Origin: Rhodospirillales bacterium | Lineage (GTDB): Bacteria > Pseudomonadota > Alphaproteobacteria > Micavibrionales > Micavibrionaceae | Direction of reading: 5' to 3' | Assembly (NCBI GenBank): GCA_020638395.1 | Contig: JACKIP010000005.1 | Location: forward strand, 1 to 64,000 | DNA length: 64,000 nucleotides | In this document: positions 35,961 through 44,559 of the stretch, one piece after another | How positions within the stretch are numbered: the first letter of the stretch is position 1 | How the letters are laid out: the number at the start of each line of letters is the position of its first letter | The notes under the pieces: generated by a model | What the model was told of the DNA's origin: nothing | Databases searched by the model: none | What the model saw: only the letters and a program-made list of their open reading frames with translations | Made by a program: the position numbers and the translations under genes

Positions 35961-37373
35961 GTGCTTTACCATCTCTATGATCTGCAACACGCTCTGCTGA
36001 CCCCCGCCAGAATCATGGCGGAGACATCCCGTTTTATTTATCAGAACCCCTGGAACCCCATCGCGCATACACCCGCAGGGCGTACGCTCGGAGCCGGTGC
36101 GGAAATGATTTCCCGCCTGACCCGCCGCTTTGGGAAGCCGGAATTTGGATTACACGAAACTATGATTGATGGAAAAACCATCAAGATCTCCGAAAAAACC
36201 ATTCTGGAGAAACCGTTCTGTACCCTGACCCGCTTTTATCGTCACGCACGGCGAAATGATCCAAAGGTTCTGGTCGTCGCTCCGATGTCCGGGCATTTTT
36301 CAACCCTGCTGCGCGGAACCGTTGAAGCTCTCCTGCCGCATCACGATGTCTATATAACCGAGTGGATTGACGCCCGGCAGGTTTCCTTGACAGAAGGCCG
36401 TTTTAACCTTGATGACTATATCGAATATGTCATGGAGTTTATCCAGGAGCTGGGGCCGGATGTTCATGTGGTCGCGGTTTGCCAGCCAGCCGTGCCGGTA
36501 CTGGTTGCAACGGCGCTGATGGCCTCCATGAATGACCCGAAACAACCTGCGACCATAACCCTGATGGGCGGGCCGATTGACACGCGCATTTCCAAAACAG
36601 CCGTGACGGAACTTGCCGAAGAACGCCCCTTGAGCTGGTTTGAAAACACTGTGGTGACGACCGTTCCGTGCTATTATCCCGGAGGATTCCGAAAAGTTTA
36701 TCCCGGCTTCCTGCAACTAAGCGGCTTTATGTCGATGAATCTCGACCGTCACGTCGGAAAATATATGGACTTCTTCAACCATCTTGTGCAGGGAGACGGA
36801 GACTCCGCCGAAGCGCACCGGAAATTCTATAATGAATATCTGGCCGTCATGGACATCACCGCCGAATTTTACCTGCAAACCGTCGAGACCGTTTTCCAGC
36901 GGCACCTCCTCCCCCGCAATAAAATGAAATGGCGCAATCCTAAAACCGGCGTTCTTCATGATGTCGTTCCCGCTGACATTAAAAAAACAGCACTCCTGAC
37001 TATTGAAGGCGAGCTGGATGATATCTCGGCGCATGGACAAACCACAGCAGCCCATCCGCTCTGCACCAATCTTGCCCCAGAAAAACAGTTTCACCACTTT
37101 CAGGAAAACGTCGGGCATTACGGTATTTTTAACGGACGGCGCTGGCAGCAGGAAATCATGCCCCGGATGCGCACCTTCATGCGCCAGCACGATGCGAAGG
37201 CAGATCCGGTCCCGGACGCCGATCTGAAAGCCTCTCCGGCGCTCCGTCCGGAACAGTGGGATGAAAAGAAACACAGCCTTCAGGCGGTTCTGGCGCGCAA
37301 AAAAGCCAAGGAAAAAGTTCAAAAATTTCCCAGAGCCGTAGACAGCTCGCCGATGGTTGACGCCGCCGAGTAA
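35961..37373 (+). CDS. phaZ: Intracellular polyhydroxyalkanoate depolymerase
   Basis: The 470-residue enzyme mobilises stored poly-3-hydroxybutyrate. It begins with the family-typical MLYHLYDLQHALLTPARI, has the nucleophile segment VAVCQPAVPVLVATALM (Cys at about residue 173, as in known intracellular PhaZ enzymes), the GHYGIFNGRRW motif near residue 390 with the catalytic His, and no signal peptide. The start is a GTG preceded by AAAGGAGA. The stop codon overlaps the next start by one base, so the two genes are coupled. Confidence 0.93.
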   Translation: MLYHLYDLQHALLTPARIMAETSRFIYQNPWNPIAHTPAGRTLGAGAEMISRLTRRFGKPEFGLHETMIDGKTIKISEKTILEKPFCTLTRFYRHARRNDPKVLVVAPMSGHFSTLLRGTVEALLPHHDVYITEWIDARQVSLTEGRFNLDDYIEYVMEFIQELGPDVHVVAVCQPAVPVLVATALMASMNDPKQPATITLMGGPIDTRISKTAVTELAEERPLSWFENTVVTTVPCYYPGGFRKVYPGFLQLSGFMSMNLDRHVGKYMDFFNHLVQGDGDSAEAHRKFYNEYLAVMDITAEFYLQTVETVFQRHLLPRNKMKWRNPKTGVLHDVVPADIKKTALLTIEGELDDISAHGQTTAAHPLCTNLAPEKQFHHFQENVGHYGIFNGRRWQQEIMPRMRTFMRQHDAKADPVPDADLKASPALRPEQWDEKKHSLQAVLARKKAKEKVQKFPRAVDSSPMVDAAE

Positions 37374-38089
37374 TGTCCCAGCCCTCGCCCCCGCTTTACC
37401 GGATTCGCCGCTCCCGGCGCGCAAAGCGCCTGGCCTTACGTCTGGACCCGATTGAGCGTGTATTCAATCTGGTCGTTCCGGATCGGTGCTGTTTGCCGGC
37501 GGCCTATGATTTCGCGGATCAATATGAAGGCTGGATGCTTACCCGGCTGCAAACCCTCCCTCCGGCAGTTCCATTCATTGACGGCGCAATCCTTCCGCTG
37601 AATGGAACGAACGTTACCCTCGATATTATTCGGGAGACCTCAAGAAAGAATACGCAACTCTCCCTGCAAGGCTCCCGTTTAATAGTTCGAACAAATCAGG
37701 CAGACGCCTCTGTGCGTGTTGCCAGATGGTGCAAGACGTACGCTCTGAATACACTTAAACAAAAATCAGAGGAAAAAACACTATCCATCGGAAAAACAAT
37801 AAAAAAAGTGAGTGTTCGCGAAACAAAATCCCGGTGGGGCAGTTGCGCGGCAGATGGGGCTCTCTCCTATTCCTGGCGCTTGATTTTTGCCCCGCCCGAA
37901 GCGCTGGACTATGTCGTTGCCCACGAAGTCGCCCACCTTGTACACCTTAACCACAGTAAAGCATTCTGGACTCTGTGCCGCACCCTCTCCCATGATTTCA
38001 CAACCGGGCAAAACTGGATGCGCACACACGGAAGCGAGCTTATGCGTTACGGCATCGCCGCAGAGCGTCCAACGCCCCTTGCAGAATAA
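37373..38089 (+). CDS. YgjP/WLM-type metallopeptidase (DUF45)
   Basis: The 238-residue protein shows SVRETKSRWGSCAADGALSYSW (about 144-165) followed by the zinc motif VVAHEVAHLVHLNHS (about 180-194) and a downstream LSHDF. This is the YgjP-like metal-dependent hydrolase family, whose substrate is unknown. It begins inside the phaZ stop (TAATG). Its last 50 bases overlap the 3' end of the convergent ruvX gene. Confidence 0.88.
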   Translation: MSQPSPPLYRIRRSRRAKRLALRLDPIERVFNLVVPDRCCLPAAYDFADQYEGWMLTRLQTLPPAVPFIDGAILPLNGTNVTLDIIRETSRKNTQLSLQGSRLIVRTNQADASVRVARWCKTYALNTLKQKSEEKTLSIGKTIKKVSVRETKSRWGSCAADGALSYSWRLIFAPPEALDYVVAHEVAHLVHLNHSKAFWTLCRTLSHDFTTGQNWMRTHGSELMRYGIAAERPTPLAE

Positions 38090-38522
38090 CCTGCGCCGCC
38101 AGCGCGTCCAGCTCTCCGGAGGCTTTCATTTTATCCACAGGCTTATCCACCATTTCCTGCACAGAAGCTGTGGATAACCGCTCATCCCACAGCAAAATCG
38201 GCGGATTTTTCCCAAAAACTACTTCTGATTTCAGCATTTCATCTGCAAAAGACTGAATACGGTCACATCCTGCGCTGCGCCGTCCATCCATATGAAGCGG
38301 CCATCCCAAAACATAGGCTGAAATCTCATACTCACGAAGGATCGGGATAAGTCTGTGGATATCTTCTGTATATTTTTTTCTCACAATTGTTTTCAACGGC
38401 AGGGAGAGGGTCAAATCTGAATTGGAAACAGCCAGACCAATCGTTTTGGCCCCGATATCCATCCCCAGAATCCGGCCGTTCGGACAAAAGGAAGAAAGCT
38501 GATCCGGCAAAAATAAAGACAT
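38040..38522 (-). CDS. ruvX: Holliday junction resolvase RuvX/YqgF
   Basis: The 160-residue RNase H-fold nuclease begins after a short lead with GRILGMDIGAKTIGLAVSN, where the first catalytic Asp sits, and continues with YVLGWPLHMDG, WDERLSTASVQEM and a final Asp in GELDALAAQVILQGAL. It may process Holliday junctions or pre-16S rRNA. An in-frame extension to 38618 overlaps the gatC start and is not preferred. Its 3' end overlaps the DUF45 peptidase gene by 50 bases on the opposite strand. Confidence 0.92.
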   Translation of the reverse strand: MSLFLPDQLSSFCPNGRILGMDIGAKTIGLAVSNSDLTLSLPLKTIVRKKYTEDIHRLIPILREYEISAYVLGWPLHMDGRRSAGCDRIQSFADEMLKSEVVFGKNPPILLWDERLSTASVQEMVDKPVDKMKASGELDALAAQVILQGALDALRRCRNA

Positions 38523-38602
38523 AGCCGAGTATAATAAGAGCTTGTCAGAAGATAAATAACATTTTAGATTGAGACGCAGAAAACCTTGCGCGAGTGAAGA
38601 AA

Positions 38603-38899
38603 ATGGATGAAAAAACAATCAAAAAAATCGCACATTTGGCCCGCATGAGCCTGCGGGATGAAAGTGAAGTGCAGCAACGGCTGCGGGAAAGCACAGGAAT
38701 TCTTTCTTTTATTGAGCAATTACAGGAGGTTGATACCACCGGCATTGTTCCGCTTGCCAACCCGAATGATGACATTCAACGCCTGCGCAAAGACGAGGTT
38801 ATGACCGGAGAAATCGGCAATGCCGGGAGCGCGCATGTCCTTGCCAATGCCCCGGAACAAAACAGCGGCTATTTCGTTGTCCCCAAAATTGTGGAGTAA
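38603..38899 (+). CDS. gatC: Aspartyl/glutamyl-tRNA amidotransferase subunit C
   Basis: The 98-residue subunit holds GatA and GatB together. It begins MDEKTIKKIAHLARMSLRDE, the family start, and ends with GYFVVPKIVE. The ATG at 38603 is preceded by GAGTGAAG; a GTG three codons earlier also reads in frame. It leads the gatC-gatA-gatB gene set. GatCAB makes Gln-tRNA(Gln) and/or Asn-tRNA(Asn) from misacylated forms. Confidence 0.95.
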   Translation: MDEKTIKKIAHLARMSLRDESEVQQRLRESTGILSFIEQLQEVDTTGIVPLANPNDDIQRLRKDEVMTGEIGNAGSAHVLANAPEQNSGYFVVPKIVE

Positions 38900-38963
38900 C
38901 CGGAATGACAGAACGCCCCTCCCCTGAACACAAGAATGAGATTTTAACCGGAGAAAAAACGCG

Positions 38964-40433
38964 ATGAGCAGCATTTCAGATCTCACCCTAGATCAAACAC
39001 GACGCAAACTTCTGTCAAAGGAACTGTCGGCCAAAGACGTGACGGACCACTATCTGTCACGGATGGAGGTGTACAAAAGCCTAAATGCGTACATCACAGA
39101 AACACCGGATTTAGCCCAAAAACAGGCCGCAGAATCTGATGCCCGGCTGGCGAATGGCACGGCCCGTCCGCTGGAAGGGATTCCGATCGGGATGAAAGAC
39201 CTGTTTTGTACCGAAGGCATCCGCACAACCGCAGGCAGTAAAATTCTGGGGAATTTTGTCCCGCACTACGAATCCACCGTCTCCCGCAAGTTACGCGATG
39301 CGGGAACCATCATGCTGGGAAAAACCAATCTTGATGAATTCGCCATGGGCTCCTCGAACACAACCAGCGCCTATGGAAACACGATCAGCCCCTGGCGGCG
39401 CAAAAACGGCGGCAATGAAGAGCTTGTCCCCGGCGGGTCCTCCGGCGGGTCCTCCGCCGCGGTCTCGGCAAAACTGTGTCTGGGTGCAACCGGAACCGAT
39501 ACCGGCGGCTCGATCCGTCAACCGGCAAGTTTCTGCGGTATCGTCGGAATAAAACCAACCTATGGCCGCTGCTCACGCTGGGGAATTATCGCCTATGCGT
39601 CCTCTTTGGATCAGGCCGGGGTCTTCGCGGAAACCGTCAAGGACACCGCCCTGCTGTTGGAAGCCTGCAGCGGCTTTGACCCACGGGACAGCACCTCTGC
39701 CAATCTGCCGGTTCCTGATTTTTCAGCCGCTCTGACCGGAGATGTCCGGGGCCTGAGAATCGGCATCCCCAAGGAATACCGCGTCGATAACATGCCGGAA
39801 GAAATTGAAAAACTGTGGCAGCAAGGCATAGACTGGCTAAAGAGCGCTGGAGCAGAAATTGTCGAAGTTTCTCTGCCCCATACGAAATACGCTCTGCCGA
39901 CCTACTACATCATCGCCCCGGCGGAAGCGTCCTCGAATCTGGCGCGCTATGACGGGGTACGTTATGGTGTACGTCAGGACAAACCGGCCCTGATCGACAT
40001 GTACGAAGCGACGCGCGCGGCTGGTTTCGGAGATGAGGTAAAACGCCGGATTATGATTGGAACCTATGTTCTGTCCGCCGGATATTACGATGCCTATTAC
40101 ATCAAAGCCCAGCAGGTCAGACGCCTGATCCGGCAGGATTTTATCAATGCGTTCGAAAAATGTGACGCGCTCCTGACCCCGGCCACGCCCTCCGCCGCGT
40201 TTGCAATTGGCGAAAACGAAGATGATCCGGTTAAAATGTATCTGAATGACGTGTTCACCGTGTCTTTGAACCTCGCCGGATTGCCGGGCATGTCCGTCCC
40301 CGCAGGCCTTGATTCACAAGGTCTTCCGCTGGGTCTGCAAATTATCGGCAAAGCCTGGGACGAAGAAACCATCTTTAAAGTTGGGGGCGTTCTCGAAAAC
40401 GCTGCAAACTTTAAAGCCAAACCATTCCAGTAA
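38964..40433 (+). CDS. gatA: Aspartyl/glutamyl-tRNA amidotransferase subunit A
   Basis: This 489-residue amidase releases ammonia from glutamine. The catalytic Lys is in IPIGMKDLFCTEG (about residues 74-86), and the Ser/cis-Ser pair is in PGGSSGGSSAAVSA (about 155-168) and GTDTGGSIRQPASFCG (about 173-188). The family motif GIVGIKPTYGRCSRWG follows. It lies 65 bases after gatC with GGAG before the ATG. The stop is followed 22 bases later by the Cys-rich protein gene that separates gatA from gatB. Confidence 0.97.
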   Translation: MSSISDLTLDQTRRKLLSKELSAKDVTDHYLSRMEVYKSLNAYITETPDLAQKQAAESDARLANGTARPLEGIPIGMKDLFCTEGIRTTAGSKILGNFVPHYESTVSRKLRDAGTIMLGKTNLDEFAMGSSNTTSAYGNTISPWRRKNGGNEELVPGGSSGGSSAAVSAKLCLGATGTDTGGSIRQPASFCGIVGIKPTYGRCSRWGIIAYASSLDQAGVFAETVKDTALLLEACSGFDPRDSTSANLPVPDFSAALTGDVRGLRIGIPKEYRVDNMPEEIEKLWQQGIDWLKSAGAEIVEVSLPHTKYALPTYYIIAPAEASSNLARYDGVRYGVRQDKPALIDMYEATRAAGFGDEVKRRIMIGTYVLSAGYYDAYYIKAQQVRRLIRQDFINAFEKCDALLTPATPSAAFAIGENEDDPVKMYLNDVFTVSLNLAGLPGMSVPAGLDSQGLPLGLQIIGKAWDEETIFKVGGVLENAANFKAKPFQ

Positions 40434-40455
40434 AAACAACAGAAGACGTGGAGAT

Positions 40456-41139
40456 ATGTTTTTTTTGTTCCGGATCGCCGTTTCTTTGATGATTATGCTG
40501 TACGCTCTGCAGCCGGCGCAAGCGTACGCTCAAAAAAAATATGATCGCTATGACCCGCTGACCAAAGGACAGGCGAACCAGTTCTACGATGACTGTATGG
40601 CCCAGAGCTATCCGGCGAAATCGACCGAGACAAAGAAATTATTTTGCGCCTGCTCATCCGCCCGCTTTTATGAACAGTTCCGTCAGGGAGATTTGAAAGA
40701 TCTGGAATTCCCGGAAACCTGGCAAGCGAAAAAGGTCAAAGAAAAACTGCTGGACTATGTCTACACCCCCTGCATCAAACCTTTCGTGTATGATCTGTTT
40801 TCGGAAGAATGTGCCAACAACACCTATCTGGAAGGTTTGGTTGTTAATAAACCTGAATTTTGTTTGTGCCAGAACAAAAGAATGGAAATGACGTTCGAGC
40901 AGAATTTTGCAGTCATCACGCGTCAAAACAAAAAAGATATTGAAAAAAGCCTCGCGGACCCCATATCCTCTTTCCTAAAAAATGACATATTTGTCGAAAA
41001 ATCCCGGGAAGTTACGGCGATTTGTCTGGACCGCGGAAAGTACGTTCCGCCGCCGCCGGAAAAACCAATTTCGGAATTTGAACCACCTATTCTGGATCAT
41101 AATCCAAAGGCATATAACGAAGATAATCACGACCATTAA
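40456..41139 (+). CDS. Secreted Cys-rich protein with duplicated C-x16-CxC module
   Basis: The 227-residue protein has a signal peptide (MFFLFRIAVSLMIMLYALQPAQA) and then two related modules. Module 1 has a Cys, then exactly 16 residues, then CAC, then a further Cys (YTPC). Module 2 has EEC, 16 residues, CLC, then a final Cys (TAIC). I know no named family with this layout. The ATG at 40456 has GGAG and excludes the long frame that starts inside gatA. It sits between gatA and gatB and ends with a Pro/Asp/His-rich tail. Confidence 0.75.
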   Translation: MFFLFRIAVSLMIMLYALQPAQAYAQKKYDRYDPLTKGQANQFYDDCMAQSYPAKSTETKKLFCACSSARFYEQFRQGDLKDLEFPETWQAKKVKEKLLDYVYTPCIKPFVYDLFSEECANNTYLEGLVVNKPEFCLCQNKRMEMTFEQNFAVITRQNKKDIEKSLADPISSFLKNDIFVEKSREVTAICLDRGKYVPPPPEKPISEFEPPILDHNPKAYNEDNHDH

Positions 41140-41158
41140 ATTTCAAGGAGAATAAAAA

Positions 41159-42619
41159 ATGGCAGACCTTATTCAGGGCGAAACGGGAACATGGGAAGTC
41201 GTCATCGGCATGGAGGTCCATGCGCAGGTGATTGCCAACACAAAGCTTTTTTCGAATGCCGGTGCCACATTCGGCGCCGCCCAGAATGAGCAGGTCTCTA
41301 TGGTGGATGCCGCGATGCCCGGTATGCTGCCGGTTCTGAATGAAAAATGCGTCGAGCAGGCCATACGTACAGGGCTTGGCTTAAATGCTCAGATCAACGA
41401 AACCTCTGTTTTCGAACGAAAAAACTACTTTTACCCCGACCTTCCTCAGGGCTATCAGATTTCGCAATTTCAACACCCGATCGTCGGAAAAGGCGTGATT
41501 GAAATTGATCTGCCAGATGGTGCGACCAAAGAAATCGGTATTACACGCCTGCATCTGGAGCAGGATGCCGGCAAGTCCATTCATGACCAGCATCCGACCA
41601 AATCCTATGTCGATCTGAACCGCTCCGGATGCGCCCTGATGGAAATCGTTTCGGAGCCGGACCTGCGCGGCGCGGAAGAAGCCACCGCTTACCTCTCAAA
41701 ACTCCGGATGATCCTGCGCTATCTAGGAACCTGTGACGGAAACATGGAAGAAGGCTCCATGCGGGCTGATGTGAATGTCTCGGTCCGCAAACCAGGCGAC
41801 GCGTACGGTACGCGTGCGGAAATAAAAAATGTGAATTCTCTCAAGGCAGTACAGCAGGCAATTCATTTTGAATCTCAACGACAGGTCACCCTGATCGAAG
41901 AAGGCAAGCCCGTCATACAGGAAACCCGCCTATGGGACCCGGACAAGCAGGAAACCCGCTCCATGCGCTCGAAGGAAGAAGCTCATGACTACCGCTACTT
42001 CCCCGATCCGGACCTGCTCCCGCTGAAATTAAGATCCGGCTGGGTCGATGAAATCCGGCAAACTCTGCCGGAACTCCCCGATCAGAAAAAGCACCGGTTT
42101 ATGAAGGAACACGGTCTAAGCCTTTACGATGCCACCGTTCTGATTGCTGAAAAAATTCGCGCGGCGTATTTCGAAACCGTCGTTGAAACCGGCAAAGACG
42201 CAAAACTGACGGCAAACTGGGTGATTAATGAACTGCTGGGCGCCCTGAATAAAGATGGAAAGTCTCTGGCGGACAGCCCGGTCAGCGCGGCAGATCTGGG
42301 AGGTCTGATCTCCTTGATAAAGGATGACACCATCTCAGGAAAAATTGCAAAAGATGTGTTTGCCGAGATGTATGCAACCGGTAAGCAGGCCGCCACCATC
42401 GTCGAAGAAAAAGGCCTGAGACAGGTCACAGATATCGCAGAAATCGAAGCAATGATCGAGTCGGTGCTGGCAGAACATCCGGATAACGTACAGGCGTACA
42501 GAGCCGGCAAGGACAAACTTTTTGGTTTCTTCGTGGGGCAAATCATGAAAAAAACAGGAGGCAAAGCCAACCCCGGCATGCTGAATACGCTATTAAAAGA
42601 GAAGCTGGATGGAAAATAA
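41159..42619 (+). CDS. gatB: Aspartyl/glutamyl-tRNA amidotransferase subunit B
   Basis: The 486-residue subunit binds the misacylated tRNA and activates it with ATP. It starts with the conserved WEVVIGMEVHAQV and FSNAGATFGA, has DLPQGYQISQFQHPI (about residues 91-105) and the ADVNVSVR motif near 200, and ends with the YqeY-like tail (IMKKTGGKANPGMLNTLLKEKL). It follows the Cys-rich gene by 19 bases with AAGGAG upstream, so the whole set is probably one transcript. Confidence 0.97.
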   Translation: MADLIQGETGTWEVVIGMEVHAQVIANTKLFSNAGATFGAAQNEQVSMVDAAMPGMLPVLNEKCVEQAIRTGLGLNAQINETSVFERKNYFYPDLPQGYQISQFQHPIVGKGVIEIDLPDGATKEIGITRLHLEQDAGKSIHDQHPTKSYVDLNRSGCALMEIVSEPDLRGAEEATAYLSKLRMILRYLGTCDGNMEEGSMRADVNVSVRKPGDAYGTRAEIKNVNSLKAVQQAIHFESQRQVTLIEEGKPVIQETRLWDPDKQETRSMRSKEEAHDYRYFPDPDLLPLKLRSGWVDEIRQTLPELPDQKKHRFMKEHGLSLYDATVLIAEKIRAAYFETVVETGKDAKLTANWVINELLGALNKDGKSLADSPVSAADLGGLISLIKDDTISGKIAKDVFAEMYATGKQAATIVEEKGLRQVTDIAEIEAMIESVLAEHPDNVQAYRAGKDKLFGFFVGQIMKKTGGKANPGMLNTLLKEKLDGK

Positions 42620-42635
42620 AGGCAGCCACTTCCCC

Positions 42636-42666
42636 CGTCATCACACGCCCCCGCGCGTGTGATCCA
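42636..42666 (-). repeat. Dispersed palindromic repeat, copy 5
   Basis: On the minus strand this reads TGGATCACACGC ... GTGTGATGACG, a near-perfect hairpin with an ATCACACGC/GCGTGTGAT stem. It lies 17 bp after gatB. Confidence 0.7.
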
Positions 42667-42678
42667 TATTGATTTTTT

Positions 42679-42729
42679 CACCGCAGAGACGCAGAGAGCG
42701 CAAAGCATTCTCTGTGTACTCTCCGTACC
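42679..42729 (-). repeat. CTCTGCGTCTCTGCGG-type dispersed repeat, copy 2
   Basis: On the minus strand the segment reads GTACACAGAGAATGCTTTGC, then GCTCTCTGCGTCTCTGCGGTG. It shares the GTACACAGAGAAT and TTTGCGTC parts with 56294-56345 and the CTCTGCG and CTGTGG parts with 13659-13690. Confidence 0.6.
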
Positions 42730-42739
42730 CTGTAGTTCA

Positions 42740-42755
42740 CATCCGGGGAATGACG
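42740..42755 (+). repeat. Dispersed palindromic repeat, copy 6 (partial)
   Basis: Only the right end, CATCCGGGGAATGACG, is present, matching the right ends of copies 1 and 4. It appears truncated and lies directly after the second repeat type. Confidence 0.55.
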
Positions 42756-42818
42756 AAATTGAAAGATGAGAAGAATCCAGTGCTCGATTTTTGTTTAGAG
42801 CCGCTATAGAATAGAAAG

Positions 42819-43487
42819 ATGAAAATTTCTCTTCCAAAAGGCAGATCAGCCCTCCTCCCCCACACTCAAAGCGGTCGGGAACGGGTGACAATCGGCCTTT
42901 CATGGGACACCCCGGAAATCATGCCGGAACGCCCGGAAACGTTTATTTCGCAACTGGATGACAGCGGCGATGTTTATGAAGATGACATCGAAATATCTGT
43001 CGGATTTGTACAGGAAACCTACGACCTTGATCTGGTCTGCCTGATATATAACCGGGAGCGCGTTTTGATTGATGCGGTCTCTCCCGCGCCGGAAGAAACC
43101 GTCGATTTAAGCGGCGCGATCTATCACACCGGAGATGATACAGAAGGTATAAGCGCCGGAGATGACGAACAGGTGTCTGTTGAGCTTGCCAATTTGCCTG
43201 AGGACGTGACATATCTGGTTTTTCTGGCAATTATTCAGAGCGGACATACCTTTGGCCAGCTTTTGAACACCGCCTGCAGGGTCGCCGACGGTAAGACAGA
43301 CAGCGATATTTTAAATTTTTTCCTTGCAAAAGACGGGGAAGATGGTGCAAATAAAACCGCCTGCGCCCTGATTGCACTCTCGAAGGATGAGGCTGCGCAA
43401 TGGCATATAAGAAATATCTCGGAATACCGGGTTGATAAAGACGTAGAGGACTGGGGCCTGGAAGCCGCCAGCTTGATAAGAAGCTAG
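42819..43487 (+). CDS. TerD family protein
   Basis: The 222-residue protein matches the TerD fold: an N-terminal LPKGRSALLPHTQSG, a calcium-site-like HTGDDTEGISAGDDEQVSVEL (about residues 104-124) and the conserved LVFLAIIQSGHTFGQLLNTACRV. TerD proteins bind calcium and occur in tellurite-resistance and stress gene sets. No other ter genes are nearby. The first 30 residues fit the family poorly but read without a break. It lies 3 bases upstream of prfA and probably shares its transcript. Confidence 0.82.
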   Translation: MKISLPKGRSALLPHTQSGRERVTIGLSWDTPEIMPERPETFISQLDDSGDVYEDDIEISVGFVQETYDLDLVCLIYNRERVLIDAVSPAPEETVDLSGAIYHTGDDTEGISAGDDEQVSVELANLPEDVTYLVFLAIIQSGHTFGQLLNTACRVADGKTDSDILNFFLAKDGEDGANKTACALIALSKDEAAQWHIRNISEYRVDKDVEDWGLEAASLIRS

Positions 43488-43490
43488 ATC

Positions 43491-44555
43491 ATGTCATTTT
43501 TGAAAAAACTTGCCCCGTTAAAAGCGCGGCATGAGGAGCTGGCATCCCTCATGGCGCAACCCGACCTGACGGGAGATAAATTTGTAAAACTTTCCAAAGA
43601 ATATGCGGACCTGTCCCCGATTGTCGCCGTGCTGGATACGTACGAAAAAGCTCTGCGTGAACAGGACGATCTGAAAGACCTCCTGAAAGATCCGGATATG
43701 AAAGACATGGCGCAGGAAGAAAGCCTGCGTCTGAACAAATTGATCCCTGAGCTGGAACACCAGATTAAGCTGGCCCTCATCCCCAAGGACGAAGCCGATA
43801 CCAAAAACGCCATTTTAGAGATCCGGGCCGGGACTGGCGGCGATGAAGCGGCCCTTTTTGCCGCAGATCTCTATGGCATGTATAAAGGCTATGCGACCAC
43901 CATGGGATGGCAGATGAGTCTGATTGAAGCCTCGGAAAGCGAGATCGGCGGATACAAGCAAATATCCTGTGAAATCAAAGGTTCAAATGTTTTTTCTAAA
44001 CTAAAATTTGAATCCGGAGCACACAGGGTCCAGCGCGTGCCAAAGACCGAAACACAGGGGCGCATCCACACATCGGCAGCAACGGTCGCCGTTCTTCCTG
44101 AGGCAGAAGAAGTGGATATCCAGATTGACGAAGCTCGTGACCTCCGCATTGATACCTACCGCTCGCAAGGGGCAGGAGGGCAGCACGTTAACACCACGGA
44201 TTCAGCCGTCCGCATCACCCACATTCCCACAGGTATTGTTGTTGAAATGCAGGATGAGCGCTCCCAGCATAAAAACCGCGCGAAAGCGATGACCATCCTG
44301 CGTTCCCGCCTCTATGAACAAAAATGGAGGGAACAGCAAGAGGTCCGCGCCGCAGACCGCAAGTCTCAGGTCGGCACCGGAGACCGCTCCGAACGCATCC
44401 GCACCTATAATTTTCCACAGGGGCGCGTGACGGATCACCGAATCAATTTAACCCTGTATAAACTGGATGATGTGATCTCTGGCATGGCACTCGGCGAAAT
44501 TATTGATTCGCTTATTGCAGAAGATCAAGCCAGTCAACTGGCTGAAATAGAATAA
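43491..44555 (+). CDS. prfA: Peptide chain release factor 1
   Basis: The 354-residue factor ends translation at UAA and UAG. It has the stop-reading tripeptide of the PxT class in RVPKTETQGRIHTSAATV (PKT at about residues 185-187) and the GGQ loop in YRSQGAGGQHVNTTDSAVR (about 224-242), where the Gln is the target for methylation by PrmC, encoded next. GDRSERIRTYNFPQGRVTDH follows. Only 3 bases separate it from the terD-like gene and 4 from prmC. Confidence 0.97.
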   Translation: MSFLKKLAPLKARHEELASLMAQPDLTGDKFVKLSKEYADLSPIVAVLDTYEKALREQDDLKDLLKDPDMKDMAQEESLRLNKLIPELEHQIKLALIPKDEADTKNAILEIRAGTGGDEAALFAADLYGMYKGYATTMGWQMSLIEASESEIGGYKQISCEIKGSNVFSKLKFESGAHRVQRVPKTETQGRIHTSAATVAVLPEAEEVDIQIDEARDLRIDTYRSQGAGGQHVNTTDSAVRITHIPTGIVVEMQDERSQHKNRAKAMTILRSRLYEQKWREQQEVRAADRKSQVGTGDRSERIRTYNFPQGRVTDHRINLTLYKLDDVISGMALGEIIDSLIAEDQASQLAEIE

Positions 44556-44559
44556 TTTT

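Noticed and set aside
36717..37424. 235-residue antisense frame in phaZ
   Set aside because: phaZ is unambiguous on the plus strand and the antisense product lacks any recognised motif.
40309..40455. Upstream extension of the Cys-rich protein into gatA
   Set aside because: The extension reads the gatA sequence out of frame; the signal peptide and GGAG support the ATG at 40456.
42124..42903. 259-residue antisense frame across the end of gatB and the intergenic repeats
   Set aside because: It is Ser-rich shadow translation of gatB and of repeat DNA, without a start signal.
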